A DNA stretch of 13,473 nt, from NCBI GenBank assembly GCA_902806015.1, contig CADCUZ010000043.1:1-13473 (forward strand), written 5' to 3'. Below are positions 1 through 8,002 of this stretch, one piece after another. A program made the position numbers and the translations under genes. The first letter of the stretch is position 1; each line of letters starts with the position of its first letter. Source of the stretch: an uncultured Rubrobacteraceae bacterium. Its GTDB lineage: Bacteria > Actinomycetota > Rubrobacteria > Rubrobacterales > Rubrobacteraceae. The notes beneath the pieces are model-generated. The model saw only the letters and a program-made list of their open reading frames with translations. It searched no databases and was not told the origin of the DNA.

Positions 1-1059
1 AAGGGGTACATCGGGGCGGGGGGGACGGGCCGGAACACGGCGATCATTCGCTCGAACTACCTCACGCCGGAGGGCGTAAAGTTCTACGACGAGAGCATCC
101 GGCTGTTCAAGGACCTGTCGAACGATTTCGACCTCAACCTGTTCTACTCCGAGCGCGGGCACTTCACGCTGGCGCACAGCGACTCCTCGATACGGACCAT
201 GCGCTGGCGGGCCGAGGTCAACAAGCACATGGGGGTCGACTCGGAGTACGTCGAGCCGGAGGACGTAAAGGCGGCGTGTCCCCCGATAGACCTGACGTGC
301 GGGGGGGACGCCCCGATCATGGGCGCCCTTTACCACCCGCCGGGCGCCATCGCCAGGCACGACGCCGTCGCGTGGGGCTACGGGGCGGGCGCCGACGAGC
401 GGGGCGTGGAGATCCACCAGGGCACCGAGGTCACCGGCATAGACGTGAAGAACGACCGGGTCGTCGGGGTGCGCACCAACAGGGGTTACGTGAAGACCCT
501 TAGGGTGCTCTCGGCGGTGGCCGGGTGGACGCCCTCGATCGCGGACATGGTCGGGCTGCGCACGCCGCTCACGGTCAGGCCGTTGCAGGCGTGCGTGACC
601 GAGCCGCTAAAGCCCTTCCTCGACAAGATCATAGTCTCCGGCAGCCTGCACGTGTACGTGAGCCAGTCCTCCCGCGGGGAGCTCGTGATGGGCGGGTCGA
701 CCGACCCGTACGAGCTGAACTCGATGCGCTCCACGCTGGAGTTCGCCGAGGGGCTCTCCGGCCACATGCTCGACCTCTTCCCGTTCCTGTCGAACGTGAA
801 GATACTGCGCGTGTGGGCGGGGTTGTGCGACATGACGCCGGACTTCGCCCCGATCATGGGCAGGACCCCGGTGGACGGGTTCTACATCGACGCCGGCTGG
901 GGGACCTGGGGCTTCAAGGCCACCCCTGTTAGCGGCAAGACGATGGCCCAGACCGTCGCCACCGACCGCGAGCCTGAGCTTATCCACGCCTTCAGGCTCT
1001 CCCGTTTCGAGAACCTGGAGTTGACCGGCGAGAAGGGCGCCGCGTCGGTGGGGCACTAG
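1..1059 (+). CDS. soxB: Sarcosine oxidase beta subunit family (MgdA/SoxB-like), 5' end outside window
   Basis: This is an FAD/FMN oxidoreductase subunit of the DAO family, the catalytic flavin subunit of heterotetrameric sarcosine oxidase or N-methylglutamate dehydrogenase. The frame is open from base 1, so the start and the N-terminal FAD Rossmann glycine motif lie upstream; roughly 60 residues are missing, judged from the usual ~405-residue length. The first visible residues (GTGRNTAIIRSNY) are typical of the region just after the FAD-binding segment. ARHDAVAWGY has its His at bases 358-360; in characterised sarcosine oxidases the covalent FMN is attached to a His in this motif. The tail GEKGAASVGH is also family-typical. 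The stop TAG is at 1057-1059 and soxD begins 17 bases later. Family assignment is secure. The N-methylglutamate substrate is inferred only from the neighbouring glnT/glxBCD genes; sarcosine is the alternative. Confidence 0.93.
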   Translation, partial: KGYIGAGGTGRNTAIIRSNYLTPEGVKFYDESIRLFKDLSNDFDLNLFYSERGHFTLAHSDSSIRTMRWRAEVNKHMGVDSEYVEPEDVKAACPPIDLTCGGDAPIMGALYHPPGAIARHDAVAWGYGAGADERGVEIHQGTEVTGIDVKNDRVVGVRTNRGYVKTLRVLSAVAGWTPSIADMVGLRTPLTVRPLQACVTEPLKPFLDKIIVSGSLHVYVSQSSRGELVMGGSTDPYELNSMRSTLEFAEGLSGHMLDLFPFLSNVKILRVWAGLCDMTPDFAPIMGRTPVDGFYIDAGWGTWGFKATPVSGKTMAQTVATDREPELIHAFRLSRFENLELTGEKGAASVGH

Positions 1060-1076
1060 GTAGGGGAGACACAGAG

Positions 1077-1343
1077 ATGAAGATACTGAACTGCCCGATA
1101 AACGGCCCGCGGCCCGTCCAGGAGTTCGTCTTTGGCGGCGAGCTGCGGGAGATGCCGGATCCCGACGTCGCCACGGACGCAGAGTGGACCGACTACGTGT
1201 ACAACCGCAACGGGGCGCCAGGACTCAGGCGCGAGTGGTGGTACCATCTCGCGAGCGGTACCTGGTTCGTGGCCGAGCGCGACACCGGCACCAACGACGT
1301 ACAGAAGACTTACCTGTACGGGGACGAGGTGGGGCATGGCTGA
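1077..1343 (+). CDS. soxD: Sarcosine oxidase delta subunit family (MgdB/SoxD-like), zinc ligands partly missing
   Basis: This 88-residue small subunit belongs to the heterotetrameric sarcosine oxidase/N-methylglutamate dehydrogenase complex. The start ATG follows AGGGGAG with 8-base spacing. Family signatures are CPINGPR (residues 6-12), EFVFGGE (16-22), EWWYH (53-57) and WFVAERDT (63-70). In the structurally known sarcosine oxidases the delta subunit binds zinc through a CPxCG motif plus a later His and Cys. Here Cys6 and His57 remain, but the second Cys is Asn9 and the residue four after the His is Gly61, so the usual four-ligand site cannot form. The last 8 bases overlap soxA, implying translational coupling. 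Subunit assignment is firm from size, position and motifs. Loss of zinc fits a non-classical subgroup, perhaps one acting on a substrate other than sarcosine. Confidence 0.9.
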   Translation: MKILNCPINGPRPVQEFVFGGELREMPDPDVATDAEWTDYVYNRNGAPGLRREWWYHLASGTWFVAERDTGTNDVQKTYLYGDEVGHG

Positions 1344-4338
1344 GCGCCTGGCCCCGCAAAGAGGCGAGTGGATCGACCGCAACAGGCCGCTCGAGTTCTC
1401 GTTCGAAGGTAAAAAGCACACCGGTTTCGCAGGGGACACCATAAGCAGCGCCCTCTGGGCCTCCGGCCGGCGGCTGCTCGGACGCAGCTTCAAGTACCAC
1501 CGTCCGCGCGGAATCTTCAGCTTCGCCGACCACGACGTGAACGTCATGGTGCAGGACCGCTCCCTCTTAAACATCAGGGCCGACGTGACCCCGCTCGAAG
1601 GGGGCCAGAAGCTCAGGGCGGTCAACACCGTCGGCGGGCTCAAGATGGACCTCGGGCAGGTCAACAACCGCCTCGCGCGCTTCCTGCCCGTCGGCTTCTA
1701 CTACAAGTCGTTCCACAAACCGGCGAAGCTCTTCCCATACTACGAGAGGCTCATACGCAAGGCCGCCGGGCTGGGATACGTCACGCCCGACGAGGACCGG
1801 CGTCACTGGGGCAAAGGCTACGGCTTCGCCGACGTTCTCGTGGTGGGCGCCGGCCCCTCGGGGCTGGCGGCGGCGGCGGCGGCCGGTCAGGCCGGGGCGA
1901 AGGTCGTCCTCGTGGACGAGAACGCCCGCCCCGGCGGGACCCTCACCTACGCGGAGGGCGCGAACGGGAGGGCGGACGGGATGCTCGCCGACCTGTTGCG
2001 GAGGGTCGAGGCGAGCCCCAACGTGGAGTACCGGGCGGAGACCGTGGCGAGCGCCCACTTCGAGGAGCATTGGGTCCCGCTCGTCCACAGGGAAGACGGG
2101 ATGACCAAGATGCGGGCCGGGTCCGTTGTCGTGGCGGGCGGGGCGATGGAGCAGCCCGCCGTGTTCAGAAACAACGACATGCCCGGCGTCATGCTCGGGT
2201 CCGCGGCGCTGCGTCTGATCCACCGCTACGCCGTCAAGCCCTTCGATAAGGGCGTCGTCCTCGCGGCCAACAGCGACGCCTACGGGGTGGCGCTCGACCT
2301 GCTGTGGGCCGGCGTCGAGGTCGCCGCCGTGGTGGACCTGCGCCACGACGGCGAGGAGTCGGAGCTCGGGGACGCCGTACGCGAGGCGGGGGTCAGAGTG
2401 TATACGGGTCACTGCGTGTACGAGGCCAGGGCCGCGAAGAAGGGCCTCGGGGTCGGGGGGGCGATCATCGCACCGCTCGACGTGCAGAACAACCCCATCC
2501 CGAGCAGGGCATTTGAGGTTGGGTGCGACGGGATCTCCATGAGCGTCGGCTGGGCCGCGAACGCCGCCCTGCTGGCCCAGTCGGGCTGCAGGCTTGGCTA
2601 CTCGCATGACCTGCACCAGTTCGTCCCCGTCGAACTCGCCGATGGGATCTTCGCCTCCGGCCGCGTCAACGGCGTCTACCGAACCGAAGACAAGGTCCGC
2701 GACGGCGAACGCGCCGGTATCCTGGCCGCCTGCCACGTCGGAGAGGGCAAAGCGGCGGACGTACCGGCGGAGGTGGCCCGGCACCCCGGCCCGGCGCCCA
2801 GCCACCCCTACCCGGTCTACGACCACCCCAAGGGCATGGCGTTCGTCGACCTCGACGAGGACGTGCAGCTCAAAGACATAAAGAACTCCATCCAGGAAGG
2901 GTTCGACAGCATCGCGCTCGTCAACCGCTTCGCCACTCTGGGGATGGGGCCGAGCCAGGGCAAACACTCGAACACCAACGGCATCCGCATCGTGGCGCGG
3001 CTGATGACCAAGACCGTCGAGGAGACCGGCACGATCACCTCCCGCCCCTTCTTCCACCCGGTGCCGATGGGCGTGCTGGCCGGGCGCAGCTTCCACCCCG
3101 CCCGCCGGACGCCGATGCACCGCCGCCACGAGGAGCGCGGCGCGGTCTTTATGCGCGCCGGGGACTGGTTCAGGCCGGAGTACTACGCGACGCCCGGGAG
3201 GCGGCGCGAAGACGCGATACTCGACGAGGTCCGGGCGGTCCGGCTGGGGGTCGGCCTCATAGACGTCGGGACGCTGGGCAAGCTGGAGGTCGCGGGGCCC
3301 GACGCGCTGGAGCTCGTCGAGCGGATCTGCACCGGGAAGTTCGCGAAGCTCAAGGTCGGGATGACCCGGTACGCCCTGATGACCGACGAGGCGGGAACGA
3401 TCACGGACGACGGCGTGTGCGCCAGGCTCTCCAACGAACACTTCTACCTGACGGCGACCACCTCGGGCGTCGACGCCCTGTACAGGGAAATGACGCGGTG
3501 GGTCAAGGTCTGGGGCCTCGACGCCGAGGTCACTAATTACAGCAACGCCTTCGCCGCGATGAACCTCGCAGGCCCGCGCTCGCGTGAGGTGCTCTCCGGC
3601 CTGACCGACCTGGACCTCTCGGAGGAGGCGTTCCCGTACCTCGGCGTGCGCGAGGGCGGGGTCGCCGGCGTGCCCGCCCGCGTCATGCGCGTCGGCTTCG
3701 TCGGCGAACTCGGCTACGAGGTGCATGTCCCCGCAGACGGCGGGCTCCACGCGTGGGACGCCATCACGGAGGCCGGGAAAGCCTCCGGCATAAGGCCGTT
3801 TGGCGTCGAGGCCCAGCGGCGTCTGCGCCTCGAGAAGGGGCACGTGATCGTTGGCCAGGACACAGACGGCCTCACGAACCCGTGGGAGGCGAACATGGGG
3901 TGGGCCGTGAAGCTCGACAAACCCTTCTTTATCGGGCAGCGCACCCTCAAGATCCTCGAAAAGAGGGGCCGGGAAGAAGAGCAACGCGGGGGCGAGGACC
4001 GGCGCCTGATCGGGCAGAGAACCCAGGACCGCAAGCTCGCCGGCTTCGCGTTGGTGTACGGAGACGGGGAACCAAGACCCAAGGAGTGCCACCTGGCCAT
4101 AGAGGCCGGCGAAATCATCGGCCGGGTGACCAGCATCGCCTACAGCGAGGCCCTGGGCAGGGTCATAGGGCTGGCGTTCCTGCCCGCCGATAGATCTGTC
4201 GGTTCGCGTTTCCAGATTCGGGCCGACGGCGGCGCGCTGGTGGACGCCGAGGTGGTGAAGGTCCCGTTCTACGACCCGGACAACTCCCGCCAGAAAGGCG
4301 GGCAAAGAGAGGTCTCCTACCAGGGAGGGCAGGCGTGA
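1336..4338 (+). CDS. soxA: Sarcosine oxidase alpha subunit family (MgdC/SoxA-like)
   Basis: This 1000-residue large subunit carries the NAD site and the folate-binding half of the complex. I chose ATG 1336, inside the soxD end, because MAERLAPQRG leads straight into the conserved N-terminus (RNRPLEFSFEG); an in-frame start at 1132 would run through soxD. Residues ~15-100 resemble the cysteine-free 2Fe-2S-like fold of this family. A dinucleotide-binding motif VVGAGPSG spans residues ~169-176 and is followed by a pyridine-nucleotide-disulfide oxidoreductase region. From residue ~596 to the end is a GcvT/aminomethyltransferase-like domain (for example MNLAGPRS and GELGYEVHVP), which in relatives binds tetrahydrofolate and captures the one-carbon unit. 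A highly charged stretch, residues ~875-900, lies between two copies of IGQRT (866-870 and 892-896) and looks like a local insertion. The stop TGA overlaps the soxG start. Confidence 0.94.
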   Translation: MAERLAPQRGEWIDRNRPLEFSFEGKKHTGFAGDTISSALWASGRRLLGRSFKYHRPRGIFSFADHDVNVMVQDRSLLNIRADVTPLEGGQKLRAVNTVGGLKMDLGQVNNRLARFLPVGFYYKSFHKPAKLFPYYERLIRKAAGLGYVTPDEDRRHWGKGYGFADVLVVGAGPSGLAAAAAAGQAGAKVVLVDENARPGGTLTYAEGANGRADGMLADLLRRVEASPNVEYRAETVASAHFEEHWVPLVHREDGMTKMRAGSVVVAGGAMEQPAVFRNNDMPGVMLGSAALRLIHRYAVKPFDKGVVLAANSDAYGVALDLLWAGVEVAAVVDLRHDGEESELGDAVREAGVRVYTGHCVYEARAAKKGLGVGGAIIAPLDVQNNPIPSRAFEVGCDGISMSVGWAANAALLAQSGCRLGYSHDLHQFVPVELADGIFASGRVNGVYRTEDKVRDGERAGILAACHVGEGKAADVPAEVARHPGPAPSHPYPVYDHPKGMAFVDLDEDVQLKDIKNSIQEGFDSIALVNRFATLGMGPSQGKHSNTNGIRIVARLMTKTVEETGTITSRPFFHPVPMGVLAGRSFHPARRTPMHRRHEERGAVFMRAGDWFRPEYYATPGRRREDAILDEVRAVRLGVGLIDVGTLGKLEVAGPDALELVERICTGKFAKLKVGMTRYALMTDEAGTITDDGVCARLSNEHFYLTATTSGVDALYREMTRWVKVWGLDAEVTNYSNAFAAMNLAGPRSREVLSGLTDLDLSEEAFPYLGVREGGVAGVPARVMRVGFVGELGYEVHVPADGGLHAWDAITEAGKASGIRPFGVEAQRRLRLEKGHVIVGQDTDGLTNPWEANMGWAVKLDKPFFIGQRTLKILEKRGREEEQRGGEDRRLIGQRTQDRKLAGFALVYGDGEPRPKECHLAIEAGEIIGRVTSIAYSEALGRVIGLAFLPADRSVGSRFQIRADGGALVDAEVVKVPFYDPDNSRQKGGQREVSYQGGQA

Positions 4339-5015
4339 TGGAAGGCGCCGTCGTCACGCGCAGCCCGGTACACGACGCGCTCGAACGCCTCGATCCCGGG
4401 TGGGGCCGGATCGGTACCACGCCGGCCGCACTCCATTTCGGAGACCCGACGGGCGAGGCCGGCCTCAAGGAGCGGCTCGCCCTCTGCGACACGAGCGCCC
4501 TCAAGCGCCTCGGCGTCAAGGGCCCGAACGCCCACCCGTGGCTCGAAGATCACGGCATCGGCGTGCCGGAGCCGGCGAACAGTTGGTCGTACCTCCCCGA
4601 CGGGCGGGGGCTGGTCGCCCGATTGGGCAGGAACGAGTTCCTAGTCGAAGACGGTCCCGAGGGGACCGTCACGGAGGGGCTGGGGAACACCTTGAACTCG
4701 GGCGCGCGGGGCATCTACCCCGTGCTGCGCCAGGACGCGGCCTTCGCTCTGACGGGCGAGCGGGCCGGGGAGGTCATGTTGCAGGTTTGCGGCGTGGACT
4801 TCGGCTCCCTCGATCATGATGCGCGCCCGGTTGTGCTCACGCGCGTCGCCGTGATCTCGGCGGTGGTGCTGCCGCGGGTGGAAGAGGGAACCCGAACGTT
4901 CCGGATCTGGTGCAGCTCGCCCTACGGCATGTACCTCTGGGAAGAGCTGCGGGAGATCATGGACGAGTTCGGCGGCGGGGTGGTGGGGCTCTCCGCTTTG
5001 TACGGCGGGGGGTAA
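4338..5015 (+). CDS. soxG: Sarcosine oxidase gamma subunit family (MgdD/SoxG-like)
   Basis: This 225-residue subunit has the GcvT-like fold of the gamma subunit, a structural partner of the alpha and beta subunits. ATG 4338 overlaps the soxA stop as TGATG and sits 8 bases after AGGGAGGG. A GTG one codon earlier (4335) is possible, but its spacing is tighter. Recognisable stretches are [17 protein letters not shown] (residues ~47-63), [19 protein letters not shown] and [19 protein letters not shown] near the end. Gamma subunits diverge strongly, so the call rests as much on position after soxA as on motifs. It is slightly longer than many relatives. A perfect 9-bp hairpin (4650-4670) lies within the coding sequence. 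The gene is cotranscribed with soxBDA, and 38 bases separate it from the synthetase gene. Confidence 0.85.
   Translation: MEGAVVTRSPVHDALERLDPGWGRIGTTPAALHFGDPTGEAGLKERLALCDTSALKRLGVKGPNAHPWLEDHGIGVPEPANSWSYLPDGRGLVARLGRNEFLVEDGPEGTVTEGLGNTLNSGARGIYPVLRQDAAFALTGERAGEVMLQVCGVDFGSLDHDARPVVLTRVAVISAVVLPRVEEGTRTFRIWCSSPYGMYLWEELREIMDEFGGGVVGLSALYGGG
4650..4670. repeat. Perfect hairpin inside soxG
   Basis: GACGGTCCC (4650-4658) and its exact reverse complement GGGACCGTC (4662-4670) are separated by the 3-base loop GAG. The predicted RNA stem is very stable. There is no following T tract, so it is not a normal terminator. It could be chance within a GC-rich coding sequence or an mRNA processing or pausing element. 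Confidence 0.6.
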
Positions 5016-5036
5016 GGGACGACCGTGGAGGCATCC

Positions 5037-5057
5037 ATGGGAAAGGAGGACGGATGA
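5037..5057 (+). CDS. Candidate 6-codon mini-ORF coupled to the glnT start
   Basis: ATG 5037 is preceded by GGAGG (5027-5031) at 5-base spacing and encodes MGKEDG. Its stop TGA (5055-5057) overlaps the ATG of the synthetase gene as ATGA. The synthetase's own ribosome-binding site AGGAGG (5044-5049) lies within the mini-ORF. This arrangement would permit re-initiation or translational tuning. It is very short and could be coincidental in purine-rich intergenic DNA. A look-alike sits before the regulator gene (9545-9568), which makes it worth recording. Confidence 0.3.
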   Translation: MGKEDG

Positions 5058-6388
5058 ACCTGCAGGAGGCCAAGGACTTTCTGGAGCAGAACGGCGTGCG
5101 CTACGTGCTCGCGCAGTTCGTCAACATCCACGGGGTTTCGAAGACCAAGGCCGTCCCGGTCGAGCACTTCGAGACGGTGGTGACCGAGGGGGCCGGTTTC
5201 GCGGCCTTCGCCGTCGGCGGCCTCGGGCTTGGGCCGGAGACGCCCGACTACATGGCGGTGGGAGACCTCTCTACGCTGTCGCTCGTGCCGTGGATGCCGG
5301 GTTACGCCCGCATCGTGTGTGAGGGGCACATGCGTGGAGAGCCCTGGCACTACGACCCCAGGGTCGTCCTGAAAAAACAGGCCGAACGCCTCAAGGAGCG
5401 CGGCTGGACCCTGTACACCGGGCTGGAGCCCGAGTTCTACCTGCTGTCCCGGGAGAACGGGAAGCTGAGCCCAGCCGACACGACGGACGACCTGGAGAAG
5501 CCCTGCTACGACTACAAGGGGCTAGCGCGCCAGCGCAGCTTCCTGGAGAAGATCTCGGAGAGCCTAGGGCAGGTCGGCCTTGACGTTTACCAGATCGACC
5601 ACGAGGACGCCAACGGGCAGTTCGAGATAAACTTCTTCCACAAGGACTGCGTTTCCTCCGCCGACAACATCGTGTTTTTCAGGATGGCGGCCGTGGAGGT
5701 GGCCCGCGAGGCAGGCATGGTCTGCTCCTTTATGCCCAAGCCGTTCTCCAACCGCACCGGCAACAGCATGCACATCCACCACTCCATAAACGACGACAGC
5801 GGTGTGAACCTCTTTACGGACGAGAACGATCCGAAGGACATGGGCCTGTCGGACCTCGCCTACAAGTTCCTCGGCGGACTGGTGGCTCACGCGCCGGCGC
5901 TCACAGCGCTGGCGGCGCCCTCGGTGAACTCGTACAAGCGGCTCGTGGTGGGACGCTCGCTCTCGGGGGCCACGTGGGCGCCCGCCCACGTAAGCTATGG
6001 CCCGGACAACCGTTCGGCCATGGTCAGGGTGCCTTTTGGCCGCCTGGAGTTGCGCCTGTCCGACTCGGGGTCCAACCCCTACCTCGTGACGGCCGCGCTG
6101 ATCGCAGCGGGGCTCGATGGCATCGAGCGCGACCTCGACCCGGGCGAGCCGCGCACGGAGAACCTCTACGACCTCTCGGGCGAGGAGCTTAAGGATAAGG
6201 GCATCGACCTGCTGCCGCACACCCTGAACCAGGCGTGCGACGCGCTGGAGGCGGACGGCGTCATCTGCAAGGCGCTCGGAACAGAGTTCGTGCAGGAATA
6301 CATAGAGATCAAACGCCAGGAGTGGGACAACTACAACCGCCACGTCTCGGACTGGGAAGTGGAACGGTACCTGGAGTTCTGGAGCTAG
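5054..6388 (+). CDS. glnT: Type III glutamine synthetase homologue, probable gamma-glutamylmethylamide synthetase (GmaS type)
   Basis: This 444-residue ATP-dependent ligase belongs to the glutamine synthetase superfamily. The start ATG 5054 follows AGGAGG by 4 bases, and [18 protein letters not shown] begins the beta-grasp domain. Catalytic landmarks are EPEF with the metal-binding Glu125 and Glu127, [17 protein letters not shown] with His240 and His242, [15 protein letters not shown] and [14 protein letters not shown]. It resembles the GlnT/GmaS branch that travels with glxBCD rather than housekeeping GlnA, and it lacks the C-terminal adenylylation-site sequence of GlnA type I that I would recognise. 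In the N-methylglutamate pathway this enzyme joins methylamine to the gamma-carboxyl of glutamate, giving gamma-glutamylmethylamide. The position between soxBDAG and glxBCD supports that role; ammonia as substrate (true glutamine synthetase) is the main alternative. Confidence 0.9.
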   Translation: MNLQEAKDFLEQNGVRYVLAQFVNIHGVSKTKAVPVEHFETVVTEGAGFAAFAVGGLGLGPETPDYMAVGDLSTLSLVPWMPGYARIVCEGHMRGEPWHYDPRVVLKKQAERLKERGWTLYTGLEPEFYLLSRENGKLSPADTTDDLEKPCYDYKGLARQRSFLEKISESLGQVGLDVYQIDHEDANGQFEINFFHKDCVSSADNIVFFRMAAVEVAREAGMVCSFMPKPFSNRTGNSMHIHHSINDDSGVNLFTDENDPKDMGLSDLAYKFLGGLVAHAPALTALAAPSVNSYKRLVVGRSLSGATWAPAHVSYGPDNRSAMVRVPFGRLELRLSDSGSNPYLVTAALIAAGLDGIERDLDPGEPRTENLYDLSGEELKDKGIDLLPHTLNQACDALEADGVICKALGTEFVQEYIEIKRQEWDNYNRHVSDWEVERYLEFWS

Positions 6389-6398
6389 GAGGAAAACC

Positions 6399-7319
6399 AT
6401 GTGCGGCATTGTAGGATTGCTAATAAAGGACCCCGACAAGCGCGAGCTGCTCGGCAGGCTCGGGACGGAGATGCTCGAGGGCATGGCCACGCGCGGGCGC
6501 GACTCGGCGGGCCTGGCCGCCTACACGGACGAGGTCGAAGAGAAGGATGCGCGCAAGTTCAGCCTGTACGCCCCGGAAGGCGGCCTCGACTGGCACGCCT
6601 TCGCGGACGGGATGCGGGACCACCTCGACCGCGAGGTGACCTTCGAGGCGAACGACAACCACGCCGTGGTCGTGCCGCACGGCTTGGCCGAGGCAGCGTG
6701 GCGCTGGGTTGTCGAGGAGCACCCGGAGGTGAGCCTGCTCTCCGTGGGCCGGTCCATTGAGGTCTACAAAGACACCGGGCACCCCGCCGACATAGCGGAG
6801 CGCTACGGCTTCCGGGACCTCGTGGGGAGCCACGTTGTGGCGCACACCCGCATGGCAACGGAGTCGGCCGTGACCTGGGCGCACGCCCACCCGTTCACGG
6901 TCGGCGAGGACTTCTGCCTCATACACAACGGGTCCTTGTCCAATCCGAACAACCTCAGGCGCATGCTCCAGCGGCGGGGCATGCACTTCGACACAGACAA
7001 CGACACGGAGGCGGCGGCGCGCTTCCTGGAGTGGCGGCTGCGCGAGGGCGACGATTTGGAGGCGGCCATAGAGGCCGGGTTCGAGGAGCTCGACGGCTTC
7101 TACACGTTCCTGATCGGGACCAAAGACGAGCTTGCGCTGGTGCGTGACCCCTTCGCCTGCAAGCCCGCCGTGGTAGCCGAGACCGACGACTACGTCGCCA
7201 TCTCGTCCGAGTTCCGTTCCCTGGCCTACCTGCCCGGTATAAACGACGCCGACGTCTTCGAGCCGGGCCCCGAGGAGATCTTTGTATGGAACAAGAAGTC
7301 CGTAGCCGCAAAGCGCTAG
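6399..7319 (+). CDS. glxB: Class II glutamine amidotransferase subunit (GlxB/MgsA type)
   Basis: This 306-residue N-terminal-nucleophile amidotransferase begins MCGIVG. Cys2 would become the catalytic N-terminal nucleophile after Met removal. Other class II signatures are ATRGRDSAGLAAY, SHVVAHTRMATES, AHPFTVGEDFCLIHNGSLSN and DTEAAARFLEWRL. The Shine-Dalgarno TAGGAGGA overlaps the glnT stop and lies 4 to 8 bases before ATG 6399. In the N-methylglutamate pathway this is subunit A of N-methylglutamate synthase, which hydrolyses gamma-glutamylmethylamide (or glutamine) and channels the amine to subunit C. It corresponds to the amidotransferase domain that is fused in normal glutamate synthase but is a separate protein here. 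The 3' end overlaps glxC by 34 bases in another frame. Whether it acts on glutamine or the methylamide cannot be read from sequence. Confidence 0.92.
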   Translation: MCGIVGLLIKDPDKRELLGRLGTEMLEGMATRGRDSAGLAAYTDEVEEKDARKFSLYAPEGGLDWHAFADGMRDHLDREVTFEANDNHAVVVPHGLAEAAWRWVVEEHPEVSLLSVGRSIEVYKDTGHPADIAERYGFRDLVGSHVVAHTRMATESAVTWAHAHPFTVGEDFCLIHNGSLSNPNNLRRMLQRRGMHFDTDNDTEAAARFLEWRLREGDDLEAAIEAGFEELDGFYTFLIGTKDELALVRDPFACKPAVVAETDDYVAISSEFRSLAYLPGINDADVFEPGPEEIFVWNKKSVAAKR

Positions 7320-7999
7320 AGTGGGACCTGAGCAAGTCCCCGGTACGCGAGCTCAACAACTACCTGCACCACAGGGTGGCCAAAGACGGCTTGGAGGAGG
7401 TCCGGGTCCTAAACCCCGACGGAGCCCACCACATCGCGGTGGGGCTGGACACGCCGGTCAAGGTGGAGGTCATGGGCAACGCCGGCTACTACGTCGGTGG
7501 GATGAACAAGCAGGCCGAGATCACGGTCCACGGCAGCGCCGGCTGGAGCGTAGCCGAGAACATCATGTCCGGCGTGGTACGGATTGAGGGATACGTCTCG
7601 GAGTGCGCCGGGGCCTCGGGCCACGGCGGCCTTGTGGTGATAGAAAAAGATGCCTCGTCGCGCTGCGGGATCTCCATGAAAGGAAACGACATAGTCGTGG
7701 GGGGCGACGTCGGCCACTTCTCCGCTTTTATGGCGCAGAAGGGCCACCTGGTCGTCTGCGGTGACGCGGGCGACGGGCTGGGCGACTCGCTGTATGAGGC
7801 GGTAATCTACGTGCGCGGCGAGATCAAGAGCCTCGGCGCCGACGCCCAGGAAGAACCGATGTCCGAAGAAGACTACGTGGTCCTGGCGGGCCTGCTGGAG
7901 CGCGCGGGCTTCGACGACCATCGCCCGGAGGAATTCAAGCGCGTCGCCTCTGCCAGAGAGCTCTACCACTGGAACTCTGAACACGACCAGGAGTATTAA
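7286..7999 (+). CDS. glxC: Glutamate synthase C-terminal beta-helix-like subunit (GlxC/MgsB type)
   Basis: This 237-residue protein is homologous to the C-terminal right-handed beta-helix (GXGXG) domain of glutamate synthase large subunit. Glycine-rich repeats run through residues ~55-180, for example GNAGYYVGGMNKQAEITVHG, ASGHGGLVVIEKDASSRCG and GNDIVVGGDVGHFSAF. ATG 7286 lies within the end of glxB, 8 bases after GAGGAG. It gives the full-length product and a 34-base overlap, so translation is probably coupled. In three-subunit N-methylglutamate synthase this is subunit B, thought to have a structural role joining the amidotransferase and FMN subunits. The helical tail (after ~residue 185) ends with ARELYHWNSEHDQEY. 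Family call is strong; pathway follows from neighbours. Confidence 0.9.
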   Translation: MEQEVRSRKALEWDLSKSPVRELNNYLHHRVAKDGLEEVRVLNPDGAHHIAVGLDTPVKVEVMGNAGYYVGGMNKQAEITVHGSAGWSVAENIMSGVVRIEGYVSECAGASGHGGLVVIEKDASSRCGISMKGNDIVVGGDVGHFSAFMAQKGHLVVCGDAGDGLGDSLYEAVIYVRGEIKSLGADAQEEPMSEEDYVVLAGLLERAGFDDHRPEEFKRVASARELYHWNSEHDQEY

Positions 8000-8002
8000 T
8001 TG

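Noticed and set aside
1132..1335. Upstream in-frame extension of soxA
   Set aside because: The 68 extra residues overlap soxD and are not family-like; ATG 1336 begins the conserved N-terminus.
1567..4305. Very long open frame (912 codons) on the minus strand
   Set aside because: It is wholly antisense to soxA, which has clear homology. Its translation is low-complexity Val/Gly/Arg/His-rich and matches no family; long antisense frames are expected in GC-rich genes.
4910..5053. Upstream in-frame extension of glnT into soxG
   Set aside because: The extension is Arg/Gly-rich shadow sequence. The family N-terminus and a strong Shine-Dalgarno place the start at 5054.
5564..6490. 308-codon minus-strand frame over glnT
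   Set aside because: It is antisense to conserved glutamine synthetase motifs and has no family resemblance.
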